Positions 34,201-41,704 of a stretch of DNA of 64,000 nt are shown piece after piece. Made by a program: the position numbers and the translations under genes. The stretch spans positions 15,699 through 79,698 of the forward strand of contig JAZNJA010000055.1 of assembly GCA_045577755.1 (NCBI GenBank). The letters are read 5' to 3'. The stretch's first letter is position 1, and each line of letters opens with the position of its first letter. The notes under the pieces are model-generated. The model worked only from the letters and a program-made list of their open reading frames with translations, had not been told where the DNA came from and did no database searches. The stretch is from CAMEON01 sp045577755. GTDB lineage: Bacteria; Bacillota; Clostridia; Oscillospirales; CAG-272.

Positions 34201-37200
34201 TAGCCAACTTGTTATCAGCGGTCTGCTGGAAGTAGTGAGCCTTGCTGGGATCCATACCGACGAAGGTACCGCCGGTGACCACGATCTTGGTCTTAGCAAA
34301 GTCGATCACGCTGTTCTTGTACTCGCCGCCATGGACGACGATCAGGTAAGAGTTACCCTCGCTATCCAGAGCCTGCTCGAAGCTACCGCCCTCGATGTAG
34401 AGCTCGCCGCCGTGAGAAGCGTACAGGAACAGGTTGGTAGCGCCGCACTCAGCGCAACCGTTGTTGACCCAGTTACCACCCTGAATGGTGATAGCGGTGT
34501 CGGGGGAAGCGGAATACACGCCGGAAGCCACGCCGTAGACGATGACGTCACCCTCACCCACGATGGTCAGGTGTGCGCCGTCATTAGCGAAGAACAGGCC
34601 GTGAGCGACGGTGCAAGAGTTGTAGGTCTTGCCATTCCACTCGAAGGACTCGTGGCCGTTGTAGGTGATGGAGTGGCCGTTCAGGTCGAAGGTCACGTCG
34701 TAGTCACCGACCACGTTGAAGATGCCGTAGTTGGGGTACTTGCCGTTGCCGTTGGTGGGAGCGGGGATGGACTCGATCATGGAGCCGTCCACGATAATGT
34801 CGCGGTCCAGAGTCACGTCGTTGCCGGCCAGCAGCTGGTCCTTAATCCACTGAATGTAGTTAATGACCGTGTAGGTGTCGTCGCCGTTGTCAACGGAAAT
34901 GTGAGTCTCGGGCACGAAGTCAGTGCCTGCGCCCTCAGCGGCGTTGTTCTCGGGGTTGAACTTATAGAAGGTACCGCCCTTCACAACGATGGATGCGGTG
35001 CCATCCTTGTAGTTGGCGTCGATGCAGTTGAGGGTGTAATCGTAGCTACCCTCGTAAGGCTCGACGGAGAAGTCACCGCCCAGAACGGTCAGAGTACCCT
35101 TAGTCACGGATGCGACAGAGGTACCGCCGTGGTAGGTGCCATCCACAATGGTCAGGTTACCGGCAACAGCCGTATCGTCAACGGTGCCGCCGACGATGAA
35201 GCAGTAAGCCTCAGTATCCATGGTACCGTTCTTGACAGTCAGATCCGTCAGAACGCGGATTGCGGGATTGATCTCGTTCTCGGTGGTAATGGTATAGCCG
35301 CCGAGATCCAGAGTGATAGCCCCCTCAGTCTTAGTCAAGACAGTCTCGGAGAGGGTAACGTCCTTCAGCAGGGTAATGACGTCGCCGTCCACGGCTGCGG
35401 CGAAGGCATCCTGCAGAGTCGTGTAGTAGGATACGTTACCGTCGGCATCGGTGACGGTTGCGACGCACTCAATAATGGTAACATCAACGCCGTCAGCCAT
35501 GTTACCGATGAACTTCAGATCGGAAACGCCGGTGTAGTAGCAACCGTCCAGCGTGATCTCGTCCACCAGATAATCGCGAGTGCCTGCGGGATAGCGGCCG
35601 TCGTACTTGGGAGTCACGTCGTACAGCGCGCCACCGAACTGACCTGCGTAGCCGGTGCCGTTGTTGGTCACGGTGCCGGAAGCGGAGCAGTTGTTGTAGA
35701 CACCGCGGTCGCCGTCGCCGAAGAAGCCGCCGATGTCAGCAGTAGCACCCTCAACTGCCGTAATGTCGCCGGAGGCGGAGCAGTTGTTGAAGGTAGCGTA
35801 CATGGAATTGTTGTTGGAGTTGGTTGCGGAACCGACGAAGCCGCCTGCGGAAGCCACCTTGGTGATGATGTCCACGTCAGCGGTGCAGTCGGTGACTACG
35901 TGACCCATCTGGCCAAGGTCAGCGTTCCAACCGAGGTCGCCGAAGAAGCCGCCTGCGAAGCAGTCAGCGGAGGTCACGCCGGTGACGTCGATCTTACCGG
36001 AAGTATGGCAGTTCTCAGCAATGGTGTGAGCGCCGGGCCATGCAATAAAGCCGCCAACGTCAACCAGACCGGAAGCAGTAATGTCGATACCGGTGATATC
36101 GCTGTTGATGATCTTGGGATTCTCCCAACCGCGCTGGGTCTGAGCAACGAAGCCACCCACGCCGCAACCGGAAGCATCGGTATCAGTAACAGTTACCTTG
36201 AAGCCCTTGACATCGAGGTTATCAAAGACATGGTTGCTGTTCTTCTGCAGGATGCAAGCGAAGCCGCCAATCAGGTCAGCGCCTGCAGTAGCATCGACCA
36301 CAAGATTCTCAACCGTGCAGTTGGTCATCCAAGGCCAACTCATAAAGGCTGCCATACCGCCAACCCAAGCATTGGTGTGAGTGGTGGTGACGGTAATATT
36401 CTTAACGGTAACGTTGTGAACGACACCCTGAATGGAATTAGCCAGAGTACCGAAGCGTGCGTTACCTACAGTTGCGGTCACATCGGAAAGGATCAGATCC
36501 TTAACCTTGACGTCCTCAAGGCCATTGCTGCTTGCAATGACGTTGAAGAAGCCGCCGCTTGCAGAAGTAGCATCGATATGGAAGTTGGAAATGATGTGGT
36601 TGTTACCCACGAAGTTTCCAGCAAAGGAAGCAATGGGGGTCCAGGTCATACCACCCAGATCGATGTCAGCCATCAGATCAACAGTCCAGCCGGAGAAGTT
36701 GTTGCCGGAGTTGGCCAGAGCCGCGAAGGTCATGAGATCGTCAACGTCCCAGATCTCCAGCACGTTCTCGCTACCGGGAACGACCGTAAAGTTCTCGCCG
36801 TTTGCGACCGAGGTATAGCCCTCGGCGATCTTAACGGAGGTGCCCTCGGCAGTTGCGTAGTCTCTCTCGTAGGTACCACCGTACAGAACGGTAACGCCGC
36901 CGTTAGCGTTGGTCATACCGTAGTAGTATTCGGGGGTATTGGAGACGAGCGTACCGCCGTAAACAGTCACGTTACCGGCCTGGTTCTCAACGATCACCTT
37001 ACCGACGAACGAGCCGTCATTAATGATGATCTTACCTGCGTAGGTCTCGACTGCGATACCATCAGCAGAAACGATCTCGCCGCCGTTGATAGTGGTCTCG
37101 CCGCAGGTATCCACGATGGCGTAGCCGCCTCCGTTGGTAGCAACGATCTTACCGCCGTTGACGGTCAGAACGCCATACTGGTTCTCGATGGTCGCGTACC

Positions 37201-40200
37201 AGGCGCCGAGTGCGGTGAACTCGCCGCCATAGATAACGACGGTCGCCTTACCGCTCTGCAGCTCGTTGTTATAGATCGCGCCGTACTCGCCGGTGAAGAA
37301 GCCGCCGTTGACGGTCAGCGCGCCGTAGTTGTCGATAGCGACCAGGCCGCCCTCGATCTTACCGTTCTGAGTCTCGTCGTTGACGATCAGCTCAGCGTAG
37401 TTCACCAGCATGCCGGTGATGGTATGACCGTTCAGGTCGATGACCTTCTTGGCGGTGCCGGCAATGGTCAGACGACCCTCGTCGGTCAGCTTGATGTCCT
37501 TAAGCAGAGTGACCTTGATGGGAAGGTTGGTGTTCTCGCCCAGAGCTGCGACCAGATCGGCCCAGTTCTCGACGGTGATGTAGCTGGTGCCCCAGACGCC
37601 GGGCATGAGCTCGACCTCGACCTTAGCCAGCTTGGCGAGGGTGACACTGTAGGTGCCGTCGCCGTTGTCGGCAGCCTCGTAGCCCTCAGCCACCCACTCG
37701 GTGGGATCGCTGTCGAAGGTACCGCCGGTGATCTCTGCGACCAGACCGTCGGTAACGATCATGTCAAAGTTGTTAAACGTACCGCCGGTGATCTCCAGAG
37801 CGCCGGGAGCGGCGTTGACAGCGATCGTGCCGTCAATGGTCATGCCCTCGCCGATGGTAGCGGGAGAACGGAGGAAGATGGATGCACCGTTCCAGCTGTC
37901 GTTGGAAGCAGTGTTACCGATAATGGAGCCGGCGTTCAGCACAATGGAGGTATCCTCATGCTGGCCGTGGCTGCCGCCGACCCAACGGGAAGCGATAGCG
38001 CCGGCGCGGCCGCCCTCATTGTAATTGATCGTGCCGCCGTTCATGACGAACTGAGAAGCACCCTCAAGAACGATCATGGCACCTGCGGTGTTAGAACCAA
38101 CGCCGATATGCTCATTGTAGTTCATGACGGCATCGAAGGTCACCTCCGTGCCGTTGATGACGCCCAGGATGGTAGCACTTCTGGCCATGGCCTTGTTGTA
38201 GGTGATGACACCCTTGATGTCCATGGTGCCGCCGTTGGCAATGATGATACCGCCCTTATTACCGGCACCCATGTTATACATAACGTTGGTGTTCAGGCTG
38301 GTTTCAGCATTGATGGCGTTCAGGACCATACCGGCATTATACATAATGGCACCGCCGTTGATGGTGACCTTACCGCCGTTGGACTTGATCAGAGCGAGAT
38401 CATCGTTGTACATCAGGTAGAAGCCGCCGGTCTCGGTGTTGGCAGTCTTACCGTTGTCGCCGTCGCTGGCGATGGTCACGCCCGTGATGGTCACGCCGTT
38501 CAGCGTCAGATCACCGGCGTTGACGATGACGTTATCGTTGATCGCCTTGTCCTCCTCGCCGACGTCCACGAAGCGAGTGTACCAGTTCTGGCCGTTCTCG
38601 ACGGTAGTGGTGTCATCGTAGAAGGTGAAGGAATTCTCACCGTCGATGGTGAGGTCCTTCAGGGTGACGCTCACGCCACTCTCTACATTAAAGATAGTGC
38701 CGTTATAGCCGTCAGCCCAGGTGATGGTCTTGCCGTCACCCTCGATGATGACGTCCTTGGAGATGGTCATCATCTCACCCACGGTGGCATCAGTCAGCAG
38801 GGTGATGGTCGCGCCGTTCTCGGTTGCGTTGGCAGCGGCGATGGCGTCTGCAAGAGTCCAGTACTTGACATCGCCGATCTGGGCGACCTCGGTGGGATAG
38901 TAGGGAGGCTCAACACTGTAGGAGACGTTCTCCAAGGTCAGAGTTTTGCCCTCAGCCAGCTTGAACTCGCCAATGATGCCTGCGCAGTACTCGGTATCGC
39001 TGGTCACGTTGCTGCTTGCCGTACAATCCTTGATGGTCACGTTCTTGCCGTAAGCGGTGCCGTTACCGGCAGTCCAAGCAGCCCAACCGTGGTTGGCGGT
39101 GGAGCCGATGAAGCCGCCTGCAACGTCGGTACCGGTCACAACACCGGAAGCAGAGCAACCGTCAAAGGTCACGTCAGTGGTGTAGCCGTGCTCGGTCAGA
39201 CGGCCGGCAAAGCCGCCTGCGGTAGCGGCAGTCACGTCACCGCGAGCCTCGCAGTTGACGTAGCTGACGTAGGAATTGTGATTACCCACAAAGCCGCCTG
39301 CGATGTTCGAAGCGGTGATGTCCACGTCGGCCACGCAGTTGGTGTAGGTCTGCTGAGCGTACTCGTAGGTTCTGGCTACGAAGCCGCCGACCTTGGCGTG
39401 GTAGTTGACGGGGTTTGCGGGATCGCTGCAACGCTCCACGATCTTACCGGAAACAGAGCAATCCGTGTACTTGGTATTGGGGCTCTGGGAGGTACCGACC
39501 ATACCGCCGACGCGGGTCTCACCCAGATAGTCGGTGGTCACGTCGAAGTCGATGTTGGAGATGTGGACGTTCTGAACGTTGTGGCCGTTGTCACTTCTCC
39601 AGAAGTAACCGACCAGACCGCCGACGAACGCCTCGTGTGCATCCACGTCGATCTCAAGGCCGTCGATGGTACCGTCCTTGAGGGTGATGTAGCCATAGTA
39701 GGTGTAGGGAGCGTATCCGCCTGCAAACACGGTGTAAGCGTCTGCGGTGATGGAAACGTTCTCCACGTTGAAGGTATCCACCAGCATAGCCGCTCTGGTA
39801 TTGCCGTTATTGGAGATATTCTGGCCGCACAGGTAGCCGAGAATAGCAGCCGCGCGAACCTCATTACTGCCATCGGCCTTGGCATCAATGGTCAGGCCGG
39901 AGACGTTGATGTTCGCCAGGTTGGCAGGATAGCAGTAGCCTACGACACCGCCGATCAGAGCGGAGCCGGACTTGGATTGAGCGTTGATCGTGCAACCATT
40001 GACCGTGATGTTCTCAAAGTTGATCGCAGCGTCGGTACGGTTCTCGCTGTTGCTGTGTGCAATACCCACAACAGCCGCCGCGCGGACCTTTGCGCCGACG
40101 ACGTCAATATTGACGTTGGTCATGGTGAGGTTCTTGATCGTAGCCTTCTTGACACCGCCAAACAGACCGACAAACTGATTTGCGTCGGGCGTGTTGACGT

Positions 40201-40564
40201 TGATGGTCATGTTGCTGATGATATGATCCTGACCATCGAAGTTGCCGCAGAAGTAATTGGTATCGTTACCGATAGGCGTCCAGTTGAGGCCCGCCAGATC
40301 AAGGTCGCTGCCCAGGGCAACGATCTTCCCTGAGTAGGTATCACCGGAGTTGACAGACTCTGCAAAATTCAGCAGCTCGTCAACCGAGTTGATTACCAGA
40401 TCCGCCTCGGAGTTTTGCACGTCAACAGTGCCGGCGGCATCGTTGCCATCGACCGCGTTGACGTCATTCGCCGTGTCCTCTGCGAAGACTCCCAGACCAA
40501 ACAGCGATACCATCATTACCGCCGCCAGCAGGAAGCCCAGAAGACGCATAGAATTCTTCTTCAT
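31241..40564 (-). CDS. Giant secreted beta-helix/GLUG-type surface protein
   Basis: 3107 residues from ATG 40564 (AAAGGAAAAAGCT upstream). Sec signal MKKNSMRLLGFLLAAVMMVS with a likely cut after VFA. The body is a long array of beta-helix rungs. A first GLUG-like block starts near residue 55 (DELLNFAESVNSGDTYSG, then NWTPIG) and a second near 1270 (DDLMTFAALANSGNNFSG, then TWTPIA), so a large unit was duplicated. Between and after them are pectate-lyase-like stretches with many GGTF, VNGG and ITGG turns, and several MBG-like segments (VVPGTLTVEEAV). The last ~230 residues are not repetitive and may be a retention or interaction domain. No LPXTG or SLH motif is visible. Probable adhesin or glycan-binding fibre. 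First gene of the five-gene cassette 2 operon. Confidence 0.85.
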   Translation of the reverse strand: MKKNSMRLLGFLLAAVMMVSLFGLGVFAEDTANDVNAVDGNDAAGTVDVQNSEADLVINSVDELLNFAESVNSGDTYSGKIVALGSDLDLAGLNWTPIGNDTNYFCGNFDGQDHIISNMTINVNTPDANQFVGLFGGVKKATIKNLTMTNVNIDVVGAKVRAAAVVGIAHSNSENRTDAAINFENITVNGCTINAQSKSGSALIGGVVGYCYPANLANINVSGLTIDAKADGSNEVRAAAILGYLCGQNISNNGNTRAAMLVDTFNVENVSITADAYTVFAGGYAPYTYYGYITLKDGTIDGLEIDVDAHEAFVGGLVGYFWRSDNGHNVQNVHISNIDFDVTTDYLGETRVGGMVGTSQSPNTKYTDCSVSGKIVERCSDPANPVNYHAKVGGFVARTYEYAQQTYTNCVADVDITASNIAGGFVGNHNSYVSYVNCEARGDVTAATAGGFAGRLTEHGYTTDVTFDGCSASGVVTGTDVAGGFIGSTANHGWAAWTAGNGTAYGKNVTIKDCTASSNVTSDTEYCAGIIGEFKLAEGKTLTLENVSYSVEPPYYPTEVAQIGDVKYWTLADAIAAANATENGATITLLTDATVGEMMTISKDVIIEGDGKTITWADGYNGTIFNVESGVSVTLKDLTIDGENSFTFYDDTTTVENGQNWYTRFVDVGEEDKAINDNVIVNAGDLTLNGVTITGVTIASDGDNGKTANTETGGFYLMYNDDLALIKSNGGKVTINGGAIMYNAGMVLNAINAETSLNTNVMYNMGAGNKGGIIIANGGTMDIKGVITYNKAMARSATILGVINGTEVTFDAVMNYNEHIGVGSNTAGAMIVLEGASQFVMNGGTINYNEGGRAGAIASRWVGGSHGQHEDTSIVLNAGSIIGNTASNDSWNGASIFLRSPATIGEGMTIDGTIAVNAAPGALEITGGTFNNFDMIVTDGLVAEITGGTFDSDPTEWVAEGYEAADNGDGTYSVTLAKLAKVEVELMPGVWGTSYITVENWADLVAALGENTNLPIKVTLLKDIKLTDEGRLTIAGTAKKVIDLNGHTITGMLVNYAELIVNDETQNGKIEGGLVAIDNYGALTVNGGFFTGEYGAIYNNELQSGKATVVIYGGEFTALGAWYATIENQYGVLTVNGGKIVATNGGGYAIVDTCGETTINGGEIVSADGIAVETYAGKIIINDGSFVGKVIVENQAGNVTVYGGTLVSNTPEYYYGMTNANGGVTVLYGGTYERDYATAEGTSVKIAEGYTSVANGENFTVVPGSENVLEIWDVDDLMTFAALANSGNNFSGWTVDLMADIDLGGMTWTPIASFAGNFVGNNHIISNFHIDATSASGGFFNVIASSNGLEDVKVKDLILSDVTATVGNARFGTLANSIQGVVHNVTVKNITVTTTHTNAWVGGMAAFMSWPWMTNCTVENLVVDATAGADLIGGFACILQKNSNHVFDNLDVKGFKVTVTDTDASGCGVGGFVAQTQRGWENPKIINSDITGIDITASGLVDVGGFIAWPGAHTIAENCHTSGKIDVTGVTSADCFAGGFFGDLGWNADLGQMGHVVTDCTADVDIITKVASAGGFVGSATNSNNNSMYATFNNCSASGDITAVEGATADIGGFFGDGDRGVYNNCSASGTVTNNGTGYAGQFGGALYDVTPKYDGRYPAGTRDYLVDEITLDGCYYTGVSDLKFIGNMADGVDVTIIECVATVTDADGNVSYYTTLQDAFAAAVDGDVITLLKDVTLSETVLTKTEGAITLDLGGYTITTENEINPAIRVLTDLTVKNGTMDTEAYCFIVGGTVDDTAVAGNLTIVDGTYHGGTSVASVTKGTLTVLGGDFSVEPYEGSYDYTLNCIDANYKDGTASIVVKGGTFYKFNPENNAAEGAGTDFVPETHISVDNGDDTYTVINYIQWIKDQLLAGNDVTLDRDIIVDGSMIESIPAPTNGNGKYPNYGIFNVVGDYDVTFDLNGHSITYNGHESFEWNGKTYNSCTVAHGLFFANDGAHLTIVGEGDVIVYGVASGVYSASPDTAITIQGGNWVNNGCAECGATNLFLYASHGGELYIEGGSFEQALDSEGNSYLIVVHGGEYKNSVIDFAKTKIVVTGGTFVGMDPSKAHYFQQTADNKLAMGETTDTVTEGFKAVDNGDGTWTVKPVITVKFDDITIVNGNKLPEFTYTTDFGDVAEDGLLLVVGKPEVVLNGVGTYEITADAYVFMNDEYAVEVIPGTLTVQKAIVKVVANGQTTFYADFDEAWNAGLAATGYVNYVILDNITLNKTYVFDDPNGGTLEMNDGMKYTINSTHDGPLFKLEKCIFAVKNIIIDAQGDAFYVNGGSLTIQGVGDLSQRTIIKSQTGNAVYLRGGNVTVKGGVTLTAYGDYPAIQGNGNYAGNVTISKWGGYVGVPNVSAPNSDMAIYWPQNGTLTISDGVISGKTAVWAKSGTINISGGTFIATGDKVAYAPNNNGATATGDAVVIEASANSAYELPVVSITGGTFQSANGEAVAYYTEGESKLADENFITGGTFSSDVSDLCEIGYGAEPQADGTYVVKPMIVITVDDLNMVAGNQMPELTYSVEYFNWTDVTVTLKDLSVATDGKTAGVFDINCTPDAIDGYYVKVVPGTLTVEEAVAQVGTTYYASLMDAFNACTDGETVILLVDLVYGEDDVVAAIGGATGFGDYYNPAINYVGGTRVDNVNSPSNVNAVLDLNGHTITNNADAYLFLFMDNCRITVKDSKDGDGMISNTEYPLIWVVGTETLVTIENGKYTTEGTSGLIHVTHGGDLVINGGEFKTTADDASYLIVRHDKDRQNSKYFISGKATVTVYGGTFYGFDPENTPDDYENSAPFFNAVAEGYMSYEIEENVWTVIPADTVVKVMTEGSDEAKFFNSIAAAMAEAQKTTGKDTVYLIKDHTESVVLVYDGVVLDVQDKTLTADYLVVFKGGYLTGKSYSATRASGTIKIDKNRVIIAEGCYADATSALLPIWNQATSSYVFGRYLIKNDPAEDSKLGAKVDENGNLTVDFKAQVNGSTATFMTGDTYENHGVSFRVVAEWTANGVKTIKSYVFTDEMVQECFGGNKSFRFTLAGAAAIENLTVKLQVVSDTGSVVEVIQTLPESSNQ

Positions 40565-40827
40565 AGCTTTTTCCTTTCGTAAAAAAATGGATTACACAAG
40601 ACTCAGTCGGCATCAAACGGGAGCATAGGGCGTGAGCGTCACGTTCGCCCGCGATCGGACGACATACTGCTCAAACGGATCCCGGTGCACACGAAAATTG
40701 AGAAAAAACGAATTGTACTCCGCTCAGTTTCTTCCGATCAGCGCCGCTTCCGGGAAGCCTCGAAGGCAACGCTCATCCAAAGGTACCGGCGTCCAATACG
40801 ACCGCCTTAGCAAAAAGAGACTTGCAC
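40565..40827 (-). promoter_or_regulatory. 5' leader of the cassette 2 operon
   Basis: About 262 nt from the predicted transcription start to the ATG. It contains hairpins such as GCCT-TCG-AGGC and GCTTCC-C-GGAAGC, and a segment AGTATGTCGTCCGA (minus strand of 40655-40668) nearly identical to one in the leader of the other giant gene. No known riboswitch was recognised. Confidence 0.45.
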
Positions 40828-40833
40828 GATTTC

Positions 40834-40862
40834 ATTGTACCACAACGGGCTCCGTTTGTCAA
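40834..40862 (-). promoter_or_regulatory. Promoter of the cassette 2 operon
   Basis: -35 TTGACA (40857-40862), 17-bp spacer, -10 TACAAT (40834-40839) on the minus strand: near consensus. It carries the nonamer CAAACGGAG, starting inside the -35 box. Confidence 0.85.
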
Positions 40863-41108
40863 GAGGATTTATCTTTAAATTATATATACAATATGTCCAA
40901 AATCTGCTTGGATCCCCCAAATAGTCTTTTTTTTCGCCGTTTTCCTCCATCACGCGCTTCCCTTCGCGACGCCTCAAAGCCTTGCATTTTTATGTCCGCC
41001 AAAAAAGTTTTCAGTTCCGTCACGCTTTTTTTACATTTTTCGAGTCTTTAAAACCGTCAACCAAGGGGGAACTCCCCTGAAGCAACCGCCCCCTCCCTCT
41101 TGAAAGCG
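40863..41108. other. AT-rich intergenic stretch
   Basis: It includes an AT-rich run (about 40870-40895) just upstream of the cassette 2 promoter, possibly an UP-type element. No gene or repeat is visible in the remainder. Confidence 0.35.
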
Positions 41109-41146
41109 CAAAAAAAGGACGCAAGCCCGACACAGGCCTGCGTCCC
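41109..41146 (-). terminator. Terminator after fucU
   Basis: On the minus strand, GGGACGCAGGCC pairs with GGGCTTGCGTCC (one mismatch) and is followed by eight T, about 90 nt after the fucU stop. Confidence 0.88.
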
Positions 41147-41232
41147 TTCATTCGGTTTGAGACGGCGAGATTACCGTGAGAAGATCGGACGGCAAAGCAG
41201 AGACCGTCGATCCCCTCCCCGCGGCGGACGGC

Positions 41233-41667
41233 TCAGAGCACGCCCTTTTGCAGGATCAAATTGGCGTACAGCGCCTTTTCACCCGTGGCGATGACGGCAT
41301 ACGCCCTCCCGGCCTCCTCGTAAAAGGCAAAGCGCTCGATCTCCCCGAAGGCCCGATCTCCTCTGCCGTCGTGGCGGGCGACGATGGCCTTATAGGTATC
41401 CCAGATGGGGGTCTCGACGGGATCTCCCGGCATGACCTGCATGAGGGCCACGGGACGGTCCACGTAGGTGTCCAGAGGGAACAGCTGCAGGATCGCGTCC
41501 AGCAGATCGGCAGCACTATGGCCGTCCGCGCGCAGCACGATGGCGTTTTTGCCAACACTCGCGGACGGAAAATTGGCGTCTGCGATGACGATACGGTCAC
41601 CGTGTCCCATCTCACACAGGACCTTCAGCATATCGGGGGACAAAATGGGCGGGATATTCTTCAGCAT
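41233..41667 (-). CDS. fucU: RbsD/FucU-family sugar mutarotase, probably L-fucose mutarotase
   Basis: 144 residues. It interconverts alpha and beta anomers of L-fucose (or pyranose and furanose forms of ribose in RbsD). The N-terminus LKNIPPILSPDMLKVLCEMG and the segment HGDRIVIADANFPS are family hallmarks, with the catalytic His in MGHGD. The C-terminal ATGEKALYANLILQKGV fits FucU better than RbsD. It starts 37 nt after the GH95 gene with GAGGT upstream, so the two are probably cotranscribed, which also supports fucose. Confidence 0.88.
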   Translation of the reverse strand: MLKNIPPILSPDMLKVLCEMGHGDRIVIADANFPSASVGKNAIVLRADGHSAADLLDAILQLFPLDTYVDRPVALMQVMPGDPVETPIWDTYKAIVARHDGRGDRAFGEIERFAFYEEAGRAYAVIATGEKALYANLILQKGVL

Positions 41668-41704
41668 AATGACTCTACCTCATATTTCTATTTGCTTTGG
41701 ATCC

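Noticed and set aside
31163..40333. A very long open frame on the strand opposite the giant beta-helix gene
   Set aside because: It has no signal peptide, ribosome binding site or recognisable domain, and its composition (Val, Gly, Asp, His, Leu) is what the reverse complement of a GC-rich, biased gene gives. The true gene on the minus strand has promoter, leader, site and domains.
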